Translations under genes and position numbers: made by a program
Shown: piece by piece, positions 25,407 to 34,069 of the stretch
Numbering within the stretch: position 1 is the stretch's first letter
How the letters are laid out: each line of letters begins with the position of its first letter
The notes under the pieces: model-generated
Database searches by the model: none
What the model was told of the DNA's origin: nothing
Seen by the model: the letters and a program-made list of their open reading frames with translations, nothing else
Assembly: GCF_002019645.1 (NCBI RefSeq)
Contig: NZ_KV917374.1
Location: 3,236,696 to 3,300,695 of the forward strand
Direction: 5' to 3'
Length of the DNA stretch: 64,000 bases
Source of the DNA: Litchfieldia alkalitelluris
Lineage (GTDB): Bacteria > Bacillota > Bacilli > Bacillales > Bacillaceae_L

Positions 25407-26681
25407 TTATTTTTCAGAGCGAGACCATATAACGACCGGAATCAGAAGTAAAGATAAAAATCCACCAACTAGTGATAATGTGGCGTAACTTGTGTTAGCC
25501 ATCACCATGCCTGACATTGCTCCCCCAGTGGCTCCTGATAGTGCAATGAATACATCTAATGTACCTTGCGTTTTTGCTCGTTTTGAAGGTTCAGTTGAAT
25601 CAACAATTTGAGTAGTCCCACTGATTAACCCAAAATTCCAGCCAATACCTAGTAAAGATAGTGCAATCAATAAAGAGATCATAGATTCTCCTGGTGCTAT
25701 TCCAGCCAATACTCCTGCAAGAAGAAGTGTAACCCCCGAAGCAATAGACATTGCAGTACGACCAATCCTATCAACCAATACACCAGTAATAAGCGAAGGA
25801 AGATACATTGAACCGATATGAATCCCAATAACAAGACCAATTGCATTAAGTCCATGGCCATGATGCTCCATATGTACAGGTGTCATAGTCATAATCGCAA
25901 TCATCACCATTTGAGTTATGACCATAATTGTTACTCCGACTGTAATACCTCTCCTATTTGTAGGTAAATCAACCGCCAAGGAGGATTCTTCAGGATCAAG
26001 ATTCTTTTCAGGATGGAAAGTTTTCATGGTTTTTATTAGTAAAAAGGGATCTGGACGAAGCATTAAAAGAATGACGATTCCAGCTAAAATGAATGCCGTT
26101 CCTGACAATATAAAAGGTCCTGCTAGTATCGGAATACCAATTGACTTTGCAAAATCCCCCATTACACCGACTAAATTAGGACCTGCAAATGCACCAAATG
26201 TGGTAGACACCATTGCAATGCTTATCGCTGTAGCTCGCTGATTCTTTCTTGCTAAGTCCGTGCCAGCATATCGTGATTGCAAATTTGTTGCTGTACCCGC
26301 TCCGTAAATTAAAAGAAATAAAAATAACAGGAATATGTTATTCAAGACCGCAGCGATTACTACACCAATGGCACCCAGTCCTCCAGTAAAAAAACCTGCT
26401 GTCAAACCTATTCTTCGACCATACCGCTGTGAGAGTCTACCTACTAAGAAAGCAGACCCCGCAGATCCTAGTGTAAATAAAGCTGCAGGTAATCCCGCAT
26501 ATGCATCTGTTCCCATCATTTGCTGAGCTAAAAGTGCTCCTACAGTTATTCCAGCAGCTAAACCTGCTCCACCAAACACTTGTGAAATACTCACGATTAA
26601 TAAAGTACGCTTATATAACATCCTTTGCTTTTCTGGAGAGTTTATATAACTATCTACTAATTCGTTATCTGTACTAGACAT
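25407..26681 (-). CDS. MFS transporter
   Basis: 424 residues, twelve predicted membrane helices. The loop 2-3 motif is present as FLVGRLSQRYGRRIGL, and a second copy between helices 8 and 9 as LITGVLVDRIGRT. The N-terminal 20 residues are hydrophilic. Probably a drug or metabolite exporter; the substrate cannot be read. Monocistronic. It belongs to the common single-gene accessory modules of this zone. Confidence 0.85.
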   Translation of the reverse strand: MSSTDNELVDSYINSPEKQRMLYKRTLLIVSISQVFGGAGLAAGITVGALLAQQMMGTDAYAGLPAALFTLGSAGSAFLVGRLSQRYGRRIGLTAGFFTGGLGAIGVVIAAVLNNIFLLFLFLLIYGAGTATNLQSRYAGTDLARKNQRATAISIAMVSTTFGAFAGPNLVGVMGDFAKSIGIPILAGPFILSGTAFILAGIVILLMLRPDPFLLIKTMKTFHPEKNLDPEESSLAVDLPTNRRGITVGVTIMVITQMVMIAIMTMTPVHMEHHGHGLNAIGLVIGIHIGSMYLPSLITGVLVDRIGRTAMSIASGVTLLLAGVLAGIAPGESMISLLIALSLLGIGWNFGLISGTTQIVDSTEPSKRAKTQGTLDVFIALSGATGGAMSGMVMANTSYATLSLVGGFLSLLLIPVVIWSRSEK

Positions 26682-26767
26682 TTTTACACCTTCTTTATTT
26701 GGTCAAGCGAATTCAACCATAACCTACTGTAAATTTAAAATCTAATCTACTCTAAACACTTGAAGTT

Positions 26768-27297
26768 TTAAAGTAACTTCTCAAAACAAATATATTCTTG
26801 GTGCCCCTTTGGTTTAGTTGCAAAAAAGACACTTCCTCTTTTTTGATAATTTAGATTTTCGTATAATTGAATAGCCCCTACATTTCCTGAAAATGCATCC
26901 AATCGGATACTATTATAACCTTTTAAACTAGCAATCTCTTCACATCGTCTTACGAAGTGTTTCCCGATTCCCTTTCCCTGATACAATGGATCAATCATTA
27001 ATGAATGAATAATGATTGGATTAATTCCTAGCCAAGAAATATCATTCCATTCTTCTGATTCCCATTCATTAAGTACAACATGTCCAATGATTTCATCTTC
27101 CCTCATAAGTACACGTATAGATCCTGCCGATTTATACATTCCTTAAAATAATCAACATTAGGATACTGTTCATCCCATTGCAATATATCATTCTCGAATA
27201 AACGTTCTCGACACGCTAAGTAAAGATTATTGATTTCGTTTATCATAGAATGCTTTGCTTTTACTATGTCATCCATTTTAAACTGCTGCATCATCAT
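26768..27297 (-). pseudogene. GNAT acetyltransferase with 2-bp frameshift
   Basis: First frame MMMQQFKMDDIVKAKHSMINEINNLYLACRERLFENDILQWDEQYPNVDYFKECINRQDLYV, second frame from about 27105 LMREDEIIGHVVLNEW...LMIDPLYQGKGIGKHFVRRCEE...RLDAFSGNVGAIQLYENLNY. At the junction the DNA has GTGT where one GT would give the continuous reading DLYVLMRED. So a two-base tandem duplication has broken an otherwise complete 175-residue enzyme. It could be a recent mutation, a sequencing error or a phase-variable site. Confidence 0.8.
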
Positions 27298-27511
27298 TCT
27301 CCCATTTATTAAAATATTATCACTTGTTATTATTAAAATTATTTGCCACTATATCTATACAATAAATCTTCCTTGAATTTATATCCACTGTTTTCTCGTC
27401 ACCTACTCACACTGTACCTATTTAGTCCATTTTTCATAAAAAGTCACAAAAGGGCTCATCCTTCTGCAACTAACTTTTTTTAATCACGTCATTATAAATG
27501 AGGTGACTAAA

Positions 27512-28384
27512 ATGATAAAAATAAAACGTTTGATACAAATTGCTTTATGTACAATGTTAATTGTTTCATTATTTTTTTTCGGAAAAGGGGGTGGATTTGC
27601 CGAGGGTAACTCTATCGTCATAAAAAAAGGAGATACATTATTTAGCATATCTAAACAATACAGCATATCGGTTAAGGAGTTAAAAGAATATAATCAATTA
27701 AGTAATAATACGATTTATGTTGGTCAAGAGCTAATGATTCCTCATTTAAAACAACTCGACCCAATGTATGTTGTAATAGCTGGTTGATTTGTTAATAAAG
27801 AGAATGCAAATAAACATATTTCATTATTGAAGGAGAAAGGTATTGAAGCAATCACTGTAAAAAAAGTCATAAACAATAAAACGTACTACCGTACCCAAGC
27901 AGGAGTTTTTTCAAACAAAAGACATGTAGAAATACAAATAAAGATGCTGCATAATAAGGGGATAAAAGATAGTTATTTTTTAACTGTTAAACCTCTTCAT
28001 ATTCATGGAATTACTAGCGGGTCAATGTACACCCAGGTTTTACATCAATTTGGCAAACCATTAAAAAAAGAGGATCATTTGAATAATCGTTCTCTGTATT
28101 ATACCAATCGTGGTCCGGGGCTCATCATAAATTTCAACATGGAAAATGGATCATTATTCGGTTTTCAAGTGTATCCGGAATATTTAAAAAGCAACACGCT
28201 CCCTACAAATAAACAAAACATTATTAATTTGTATGGATACCCGAATGAAGTAAAGAGCGCTTCATGTTATGAAAGCGCAACATGTGAGCAATTAATCTAT
28301 ACGTTTAATGGAAATAAATTAATCGTACAAATCGATCGAGATGGTAAGTCAGTCCAATTTTTAGATTTAAGAAAGCTGAAATAA
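27512..28384 (+). pseudogene. Secreted LysM-SPOR protein gene with in-frame TGA
   Basis: ATG 27512 follows GAGGTGA. Order of parts: basic n-region and hydrophobic signal segment, LysM (IKKGDTLFSISKQYSISVKEL...QELMIPH), SPOR domain (MYVVIAG, TGA at 27785-27787, FVNKENANKHISLLKEKGIEA...YYRTQAGVFSNKRH), then a DUF4309-like C-terminal domain (SGSMYTQVLHQFGKP...YGYPNEV). The frame is unbroken except for this TGA. In SPOR domains the position is normally Ser (AG-S-F), so TCA to TGA is the simplest explanation. The intact protein would bind peptidoglycan. Confidence 0.75.
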
Positions 28385-28403
28385 CATTTCTCACCATTGT
28401 CTC

Positions 28404-28443
28404 AACGGAAAAATGAGGATATCTCCTTATTTTTCCGTTTTTA
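28404..28443 (+). terminator. Terminator after the LysM-SPOR gene
   Basis: AACGGAAAAATGAGGA pairs with TCCTTATTTTTCCGTT around TATC, followed by more Ts. Confidence 0.85.
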
Positions 28444-28519
28444 AATTGAGACGTAAAGGGAGTTCCCTTCGTCTAACTTGTATAATGTAATCAAAATACC
28501 CACTTGGAGGTTCGAATAG

Positions 28520-28936
28520 ATGAAGAATAGGATGTTACTCGCTTTTTCATTGGTTTTTATATGTTTTCTTATTTCCGGTTGTCAATTAAAGGATTCCAGC
28601 AATTTAGAAGATGAAGGAATTTTTAAAGTTAGTATTTCTCCTTCCATTGGTTTCGGTAACGTAAATACTGATTTTTTTGCAGAGTTCAACGATGAGCACA
28701 ATCTTGAAATTTTTAACAATATTATCTCTAACGCTGTTTTAGAAAAAGGAATTGTGAACATGGCTGAACCTGAGTTTGACATAGAAATCACCTTTTCCAA
28801 TGGAAATAAACAAGGTTATCATTTATGGGTAAGTGAAAACGGACAACAAAGCACCTTGATGAAAATTGAAAATACACATATCATCTATTCTATTCCAAAA
28901 GAAATGACTAATCAGTTGATTCCAATCGTTAAATAG
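28520..28936 (+). CDS. Small lipoprotein
   Basis: 138 residues. Type II signal peptide MKNRMLLAFSLVFICFLISGC with lipobox LISGC, so it should be anchored to the outer face of the membrane. The rest is a soluble domain with no family I recognise (VSISPSIGFGNV, FDIEITFSNGNKQGYHLWV). TTGGAGG precedes the start. Monocistronic, with its own hairpin terminator. Function unknown. Confidence 0.7.
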   Translation: MKNRMLLAFSLVFICFLISGCQLKDSSNLEDEGIFKVSISPSIGFGNVNTDFFAEFNDEHNLEIFNNIISNAVLEKGIVNMAEPEFDIEITFSNGNKQGYHLWVSENGQQSTLMKIENTHIIYSIPKEMTNQLIPIVK

Positions 28937-28940
28937 GAAA

Positions 28941-28974
28941 ATAAAAGAGCTCTCTTTATAGAGGTCTTTTTTTA
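28941..28974 (+). terminator. Terminator of the lipoprotein gene
   Basis: AAAGAGCTCT and AGAGGTCTTT around a short loop with a run of seven Ts; overlaps the end of the opposite-strand remnant. Confidence 0.75.
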
Positions 28975-29275
28975 GAAAAATTCATCAAGAAGTTGATAAT
29001 ACTCAAGTTTCTCCTCGTTTATTTCTGCTATTCCATACTCCTCAAAAAAGGATTGAATATATTCCTCACCCAACTTAGACGTGATGCTTCTTACAGCCAA
29101 AGCCAAATCTTGATATTTATCAGCCACTCCAGCTCTCCCCAAATCAATAAACCCACTTATTCTGTCCTTGTTAACAATGATATTAGGAAGACAATAGTCT
29201 ATATTTTAGTTCTTTACCCAGGCGTTAAATCCTTCTTTGTCATATCCTTTCCCTGCTAAAAATTGTTGTAACTTT
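28972..29275 (-). pseudogene. C-terminal remnant of an aminoglycoside 3'-phosphotransferase-like kinase
   Basis: Reads DYCLPNIIVNKDRISGFIDLGRAGVADKYQDLALAVRSITSKLGEEYIQSFFEEYG. CLPN and GFIDLGRAG are the Brenner-type catalytic loop end and the DxD/G-type metal loop of APH(3') kinases. A TAA stands just before DYCLPN, and the N-terminal two thirds are missing (only GYDKEGFNAWVKN precedes). It is a decayed resistance-type gene with no possible activity. Confidence 0.75.
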
Positions 29276-29293
29276 TATAGAATGATATTCGAC
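29267..29293 (+). promoter_or_regulatory. ECF (SigX-type) promoter of sigX
   Basis: TGTAAC (29267-29272), a 17-bp spacer and CGAC (29290-29293) match the SigX promoter pattern TGTAAC-N17-CGAC as I recall it. It lies about 27 nt before the sigX start and implies autoregulation. Confidence 0.75.
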
Positions 29294-29319
29294 ATATTGT
29301 TTGTACGGGAGGGAAGAGA

Positions 29320-29880
29320 ATGATGGATAAGGTTTTTCAAGAGCTCTATGATAAATATCATCTTGATGTTTTTTCATTTTTATATTATATGGTCAAAAAT
29401 CGCCAACAAGCTGAAGATCTAGTTCAAGAAGTATATATTCGAGTGTTAAAATCCTATCATCGATATGAGGGAAAAAGTAGTCAAAAAACCTGGCTTCTTT
29501 CAATTGCACGACATGTTGCGATTGATTCCTTCCGTAAGCAGAGAGGACTGAAACAACTGATATTACACTCATTTGATTGGGAGCGCCAACAACTTGAAGA
29601 TCAGGCACCACTTCCAGAAGAAATCGCTCTTCAACATGAAGATACTCAAACCTTATATCAGTGTTTAGATAAATGCAGTATGGATCAACGTACCGTTTTA
29701 ATCCTTAGATACATACAATCACTCTCTATTACAGAAACGGCTGAAACTCTTGGTTGGACAGAAAGTAAGGTGAAAACAACACAACATCGAGCACTTAAAA
29801 TACTTAGAAACTATATGGAAATGATGAGAAAGGAGGAACTATATGATGGAAGAATACGAATGGAAGGATCTTCAAAGTAA
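29320..29880 (+). CDS. sigX: ECF RNA polymerase sigma factor SigX
   Basis: 186 residues. Region 2 is FSFLYYMVKNRQQAEDLVQEVYIRVLKSYHRYEG...TWLLSIARHVAIDSFRKQRG; region 4 is CSMDQRTVLILRYIQSLSITETAETLGWTESKVKTTQHRALKILR. The sequence and its pairing with a downstream rsiX-type gene match SigX, which in Bacillus controls cell-envelope charge and resistance to cationic peptides. GGAGGGAAGAG precedes the tandem ATGs. It overlaps the next gene by 38 nt, so translation is coupled. Confidence 0.88.
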   Translation: MMDKVFQELYDKYHLDVFSFLYYMVKNRQQAEDLVQEVYIRVLKSYHRYEGKSSQKTWLLSIARHVAIDSFRKQRGLKQLILHSFDWERQQLEDQAPLPEEIALQHEDTQTLYQCLDKCSMDQRTVLILRYIQSLSITETAETLGWTESKVKTTQHRALKILRNYMEMMRKEELYDGRIRMEGSSK

Positions 29881-31000
29881 GCACCTTTTAAAGCAGCTAC
29901 CAAAAATAATAGATAACCGAGCTCCCGACGAAATCTATCATAATATACAAGTAGAACTTACGATTAAGAAAAAACCATCCTGGATTATTCCAAGTGTTGC
30001 TTCAGCTGCTGCTATTTTACTATTCTCTCTAATCGCACCTTCATTTTTAAAGGATTACGCTTTTTTAAGTCAGTTTGATCAAGAGATAGTTCAGACTGAA
30101 AGTGTTGGCCAAAGTGATGAAGCACATGATAGCTTTAGGTCTTTAGAGATTGCAGATGAACATGTTCCAAACCACATCCTCACTCATGTACCAAATAATC
30201 AAACGTTGTTAACCTATGGTATTCCGGATACAATGGGCCAAAACGTCATTCCAATAAGTATTCTTGTAGACACAAATAAGGAACAACAATTAAACCTACT
30301 AACTTCTAATATAAATCAAATACCAGTTTCTAAGCTCGGGTTAGGTGATTCTCCTTTAAGAGATTTAAGTTTTTCACAGGAAGAACGAGTGATGCAAACA
30401 GGGAATAAAGATATAAAAGATGGGTTCCATGTGTTGATTGATGGTATTAAAGATCACACCCTTACCGGTTCCTCCTCTTCCCAAGTATTTGAGAAGTCTG
30501 TCGAAGAAACATTTCGTTGGTTTGGGTATAAAGGTGCTGAATATATAGGTATAGAATCTGACAAGGGTTTATCAAACGGACAGTCATTAATTGCTAACTC
30601 TAAGAAAGGTTACTTCCTTTATCAACTTGATGAATCTTATCCAATTTTACTTACACCTTCACCGGAGGAGTTTGAAAGCTTTGATGATGCTCTAGACTAT
30701 ATGAAAAATAATATTGATGAATATGAACTTAAAGCTTCTATAGGTAATGATGTGATCATTGAAAAAACTGAACATCTACACGATACTGTTGTAGTTCACT
30801 TTAAGGAAGGCAGCGAGCTTGCATTTACACAAGAAACCGTATTAATGTTAAATTCGATTATGATGACTGCAAAAGAGTTTGACTATACTTTCATTCGTTT
30901 TGAAGGTGCTAATCATGTCAAACAAATTGGTAACATTGAATTTGGTACTGATCTAAAAGTTCCTTTAGCACCAAATCCAATTTTAATCGATGAATCATAA
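29843..31000 (+). CDS. rsiX: Anti-sigma factor RsiX
   Basis: 385 residues. A short cytosolic N-terminus, one membrane helix near residues 50-70 (WIIPSVASAAAILLFSLIAPSF) and a large extracytoplasmic domain, as in RsiX. It should hold SigX inactive until envelope stress. AAAGGAGG lies inside sigX just before the ATGATG start, and the overlap supports stoichiometric synthesis with SigX. A terminator follows. Confidence 0.82.
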   Translation: MMEEYEWKDLQSKHLLKQLPKIIDNRAPDEIYHNIQVELTIKKKPSWIIPSVASAAAILLFSLIAPSFLKDYAFLSQFDQEIVQTESVGQSDEAHDSFRSLEIADEHVPNHILTHVPNNQTLLTYGIPDTMGQNVIPISILVDTNKEQQLNLLTSNINQIPVSKLGLGDSPLRDLSFSQEERVMQTGNKDIKDGFHVLIDGIKDHTLTGSSSSQVFEKSVEETFRWFGYKGAEYIGIESDKGLSNGQSLIANSKKGYFLYQLDESYPILLTPSPEEFESFDDALDYMKNNIDEYELKASIGNDVIIEKTEHLHDTVVVHFKEGSELAFTQETVLMLNSIMMTAKEFDYTFIRFEGANHVKQIGNIEFGTDLKVPLAPNPILIDES

Positions 31001-31028
31001 GGCTTTCATTATGAAAGCTTTTTTAATT
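31001..31028 (+). terminator. Terminator of the sigX-rsiX operon
   Basis: GGCTTTCAT and ATGAAAGCT with six Ts directly after the rsiX stop. Confidence 0.85.
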
Positions 31029-31124
31029 TCATTTAAAAATAGACCAACTCCTCCCTATACAATTTTAGTTTTATAGTTTAATATATATTCACATTAGTAA
31101 GGTGAATAACAAGAGGTGAGTGAA

Positions 31125-31457
31125 ATGAGTCGTCAGATACAAACGTTTATGTTTTATGTAATTCTTCTTGGGATCACTTTCATTCCACTTACCCATAACG
31201 GTGTTGCTAATCCTTTCGATATTCCAATGATTATCAATGAAAATATCGGTGAAAATTCTTCTCCACTATCTAATGGAGATACATCTAAAGAACCTAAAAG
31301 TCTGTTATTGTCTGTATTATTTATTCAACAAATTATTGTAATTACTAGTATCATATTTATTCTTTTTACTATAACGATCTATTTATTAAAGAGAAAAATT
31401 CTACTTTACCCAGTTAACTTTGGGTCATGGTATATGAGAAAAACGTCTCCACTTTAA
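31125..31457 (+). CDS. Small membrane protein, two helices
   Basis: 110 residues from ATG 31125 (MSRQIQTFMFYVILLG), with AGAGGTGAG upstream. The first hydrophobic segment looks like a signal or membrane helix; a loop with Asn/Ser (NENIGENSSPLSNGDTS) follows; the second helix is VLFIQQIIVITSIIFILFTITIYLL; the tail is basic. No family recognised. The next small gene starts 19 nt downstream, so they probably form an operon. Confidence 0.6.
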   Translation: MSRQIQTFMFYVILLGITFIPLTHNGVANPFDIPMIINENIGENSSPLSNGDTSKEPKSLLLSVLFIQQIIVITSIIFILFTITIYLLKRKILLYPVNFGSWYMRKTSPL

Positions 31458-31476
31458 TTTAACAAGGGGAGGCGAA

Positions 31477-31590
31477 ATGATGGTTATTCGATTATTAATT
31501 ACCTTTTTCTCAGTCACTGCTTTAAGCCTTTGGACTTATCAAGGACTAGAAATTTTTTATGCCATTTCTGAACTTTTTAAGAAAAATTAA
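31477..31590 (+). CDS. Small membrane peptide, 37 residues
   Basis: ATGATG at 31477 preceded by AAGGGGAGG: MMVIRLLITFFSVTALSLWTY, then LEIFYAISELFKKN. One hydrophobic helix and a basic end. The strong ribosome site and the tight spacing to the preceding gene support it as real. Function unknown. Confidence 0.6.
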   Translation: MMVIRLLITFFSVTALSLWTYQGLEIFYAISELFKKN

Positions 31591-31600
31591 GCAATGCATC

Positions 31601-31639
31601 AAAAAAACTGTTGAGCACACATCACTCAACAGTTTTTTT
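31601..31639. terminator. Bidirectional terminator
   Basis: AAAAACTGTTGAG and CTCAACAGTTTTT with A- and T-runs on either side; serves the small membrane genes (plus) and parC (minus). Confidence 0.88.
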
Positions 31640-31642
31640 ACT

Positions 31643-34063
31643 TTATTCTTTTTGCTCTTCAACCCACACTTCAATTACTTCACCTGCATCATTTTCATCG
31701 ATGACAAATGAGCCATTACTGTACCGATCATTTGGCCTTAGACCAGATGCATTTATTTTTTCAATTAATCCATTTTTGGTTTTAATAAAAAGGGTATCTG
31801 TTAAGTTAACAAAATGACATCCAACGATTCTATGTGGATTTGATTTAAGTTCTCTAAGCATCACAACTCCCCGCTTTGCTCTTGAAGATTTATCAAATTC
31901 ACTTAGTCTCATTTTCTTCATTGCTCCTCTTTGAGTAACAATAACGACATCTTGCTTTTCCTTAACCAGTTTACCGTTTACTACAACATCATTGTCTTTT
32001 AAGTTAATTGCCTTAACTCCTGCAGCTCTAGCACCAACAATATTAACTTCTTCTTCATTAAACCAAAGGGCATATCCCGCTTGAGTTGCAAGGAACACTT
32101 CTTGGTCCCCAGTTGTTAGATGGACATCGACAACTTGATCATCATTTTTAAGATTTAATGCAACTAGCGCTTTTGAATAACGCTGTGCTTTATATTGAGA
32201 AAGCTCTGATTTTTTTATCATTCCATTTTTAGTGATAAAGACAAAGAATGCTGGTGCATCAAAGTCCTTTACAGCAATCGCATCAATGATGAATTCATCT
32301 CGTTCAATACTAATTATATTTGCAATATGCTGCCCTAAGTCTTTCCAGCGAATATCTGGTAGTTCGTGAACAGGGCAATATAAATAATTACCTTTATTTG
32401 TGAACATTAATACAACGTCAGTGGTATTGATTTCAATCTGTTTTAGTAAGCGGTCAGTATCCTTCATGCCAAAGTCTTGACCGTTAGAGGCAGCGTACGA
32501 ACGAAGACTTGTGCGTTTCACATAACCTTCTTTTGTTACAGTGACCATAACATCTTCAGATGGAATCATAACCTCTAGGTTAATCTTAATTTCTTCGATT
32601 TCATTTTCAATCTTCGACCTACGATCATCGCTATACGTTTTCTTTAATTTCTTTAAATCGTTTTTAATAACAGCGGATAACTTATCTTCGTTATTTAAGA
32701 TTTCAAGGAGTTCTGTAATTTTATCATTTAATTCAGCTGCTTCTGCTTCTAACGCTGTAATATCAGTATTTGTTAAACGATATAATTGCAAAGAAACGAT
32801 TGCTTCAGATTGTGGCTCTGTAAATTGGTATTTAGCCATCAAATTATTTTTAGCATCTCGCTTATCTTTTGATGCTCTAATTGTCGCAATAACTTCATCA
32901 AGAATAGATAAAGCTTTAATAAGCCCTTCTACTACATGCTGACGTTCTCTTGCTTTTTCTAATTCAAACTGTGAACGTTTCGTTATTACTTCTTTTTGAT
33001 GGATAATATATGCATCAAGAATTGGTAAGATTCCTAGTAGCTTTGGTCGTTTTTCATGAATGGCAACCATATTAAAGTTATAGGCAATTTGCAAGTCTGT
33101 ATTCTTATAGAGGTAGTTTAAGACACCTGCTGCGTCTGCATCTTTTTTTAGTTCAATTACAATTCTAAGTCCGGTACGGTCTGTTTCATCCCGAACTTCA
33201 CTTATTCCTTCAATCTTTCGATCTAAACGGAATTCATCCATTTTCTTTACAAGGTTAGCCTTGTTAACCTCAAATGGTACTTCTGTAATCACTAATTGCT
33301 GTTTTCCACCTCGAAGATCCTCAATTTCAGCTTTACCTCTTACAATAATCTTGCCTTTTCCTGTTTCGTAAGCCTTTTTGATTCCTTCAATACCTTGGAT
33401 AATTCCACCTGTTGGGAAATCAGGTCCTTTTAAAACCTTCATAATATCCTCAACCGTAGATCCCGGTTCATTAATTCTTTTCACAACTGCATCAATAACT
33501 TCTCCAAGATGATGAGGCGGGATTTCAGTCGCATACCCAGCAGAAATTCCTGTTGAACCATTTACAAGTAAGCTCGGGAACTTAGCTGGTAAAACAACTG
33601 GCTCCTTACTTGTATCATCAAAGTTAGGTACAAAATCTACCGTTCTTTTATCAATATCCTGAAGTAGTTCTGATGCAATCGATGATAATCTTGCCTCCGT
33701 ATAACGCATCGCTGCTGGAGGATCTCCATCAATACTTCCGTTATTACCATGCATCTCGATAAGAAGATTACGCACCTTCCAGTCCTGGCTCATTCGAACC
33801 ATCGCATCATATACAGATGTATCACCGTGTGGGTGGTAGTTACCGATTACATTACCTACTGTCTTAGCTGACTTTCTAAACCCTTTTTCTGAAGTATTCC
33901 CCTCTACATGCATCGCATATAAGATCCTTCGTTGTACGGGTTTAAGACCATCTCGAACATCAGGTAATGCTCTTTCTTGAATAATGTATTTACTATAACG
34001 TCCGAACCGGTCACCTAGTACATCTTCAAGAGGCAAATCACGAAATGATTCGGGCTGTGTCAT
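31643..34063 (-). CDS. parC: DNA topoisomerase IV subunit A
   Basis: 806 residues, the cutting subunit of the chromosome-decatenating type IIA enzyme. The active-site Tyr is in AAMRYTEARLSS; the quinolone-binding region reads YHPHGDTSVYDAMVRMSQDW; the coiled coil and the C-terminal beta-pinwheel with repeated blades follow. Residues at the classical resistance positions are Thr and Asp; I cannot say from one sequence whether these differ from the species norm. It starts six bases after parE on the same strand, with ParE as partner. Confidence 0.95.
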   Translation of the reverse strand: MTQPESFRDLPLEDVLGDRFGRYSKYIIQERALPDVRDGLKPVQRRILYAMHVEGNTSEKGFRKSAKTVGNVIGNYHPHGDTSVYDAMVRMSQDWKVRNLLIEMHGNNGSIDGDPPAAMRYTEARLSSIASELLQDIDKRTVDFVPNFDDTSKEPVVLPAKFPSLLVNGSTGISAGYATEIPPHHLGEVIDAVVKRINEPGSTVEDIMKVLKGPDFPTGGIIQGIEGIKKAYETGKGKIIVRGKAEIEDLRGGKQQLVITEVPFEVNKANLVKKMDEFRLDRKIEGISEVRDETDRTGLRIVIELKKDADAAGVLNYLYKNTDLQIAYNFNMVAIHEKRPKLLGILPILDAYIIHQKEVITKRSQFELEKARERQHVVEGLIKALSILDEVIATIRASKDKRDAKNNLMAKYQFTEPQSEAIVSLQLYRLTNTDITALEAEAAELNDKITELLEILNNEDKLSAVIKNDLKKLKKTYSDDRRSKIENEIEEIKINLEVMIPSEDVMVTVTKEGYVKRTSLRSYAASNGQDFGMKDTDRLLKQIEINTTDVVLMFTNKGNYLYCPVHELPDIRWKDLGQHIANIISIERDEFIIDAIAVKDFDAPAFFVFITKNGMIKKSELSQYKAQRYSKALVALNLKNDDQVVDVHLTTGDQEVFLATQAGYALWFNEEEVNIVGARAAGVKAINLKDNDVVVNGKLVKEKQDVVIVTQRGAMKKMRLSEFDKSSRAKRGVVMLRELKSNPHRIVGCHFVNLTDTLFIKTKNGLIEKINASGLRPNDRYSNGSFVIDENDAGEVIEVWVEEQKE

Positions 34064-34069
34064 AAATTA

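Noticed and set aside
27785-27787. Selenocysteine codon in the LysM-SPOR gene
   Set aside because: The SPOR family has Ser there, no redox partner residue is near, and only a weak A/T stem follows. A nonsense mutation is more likely.
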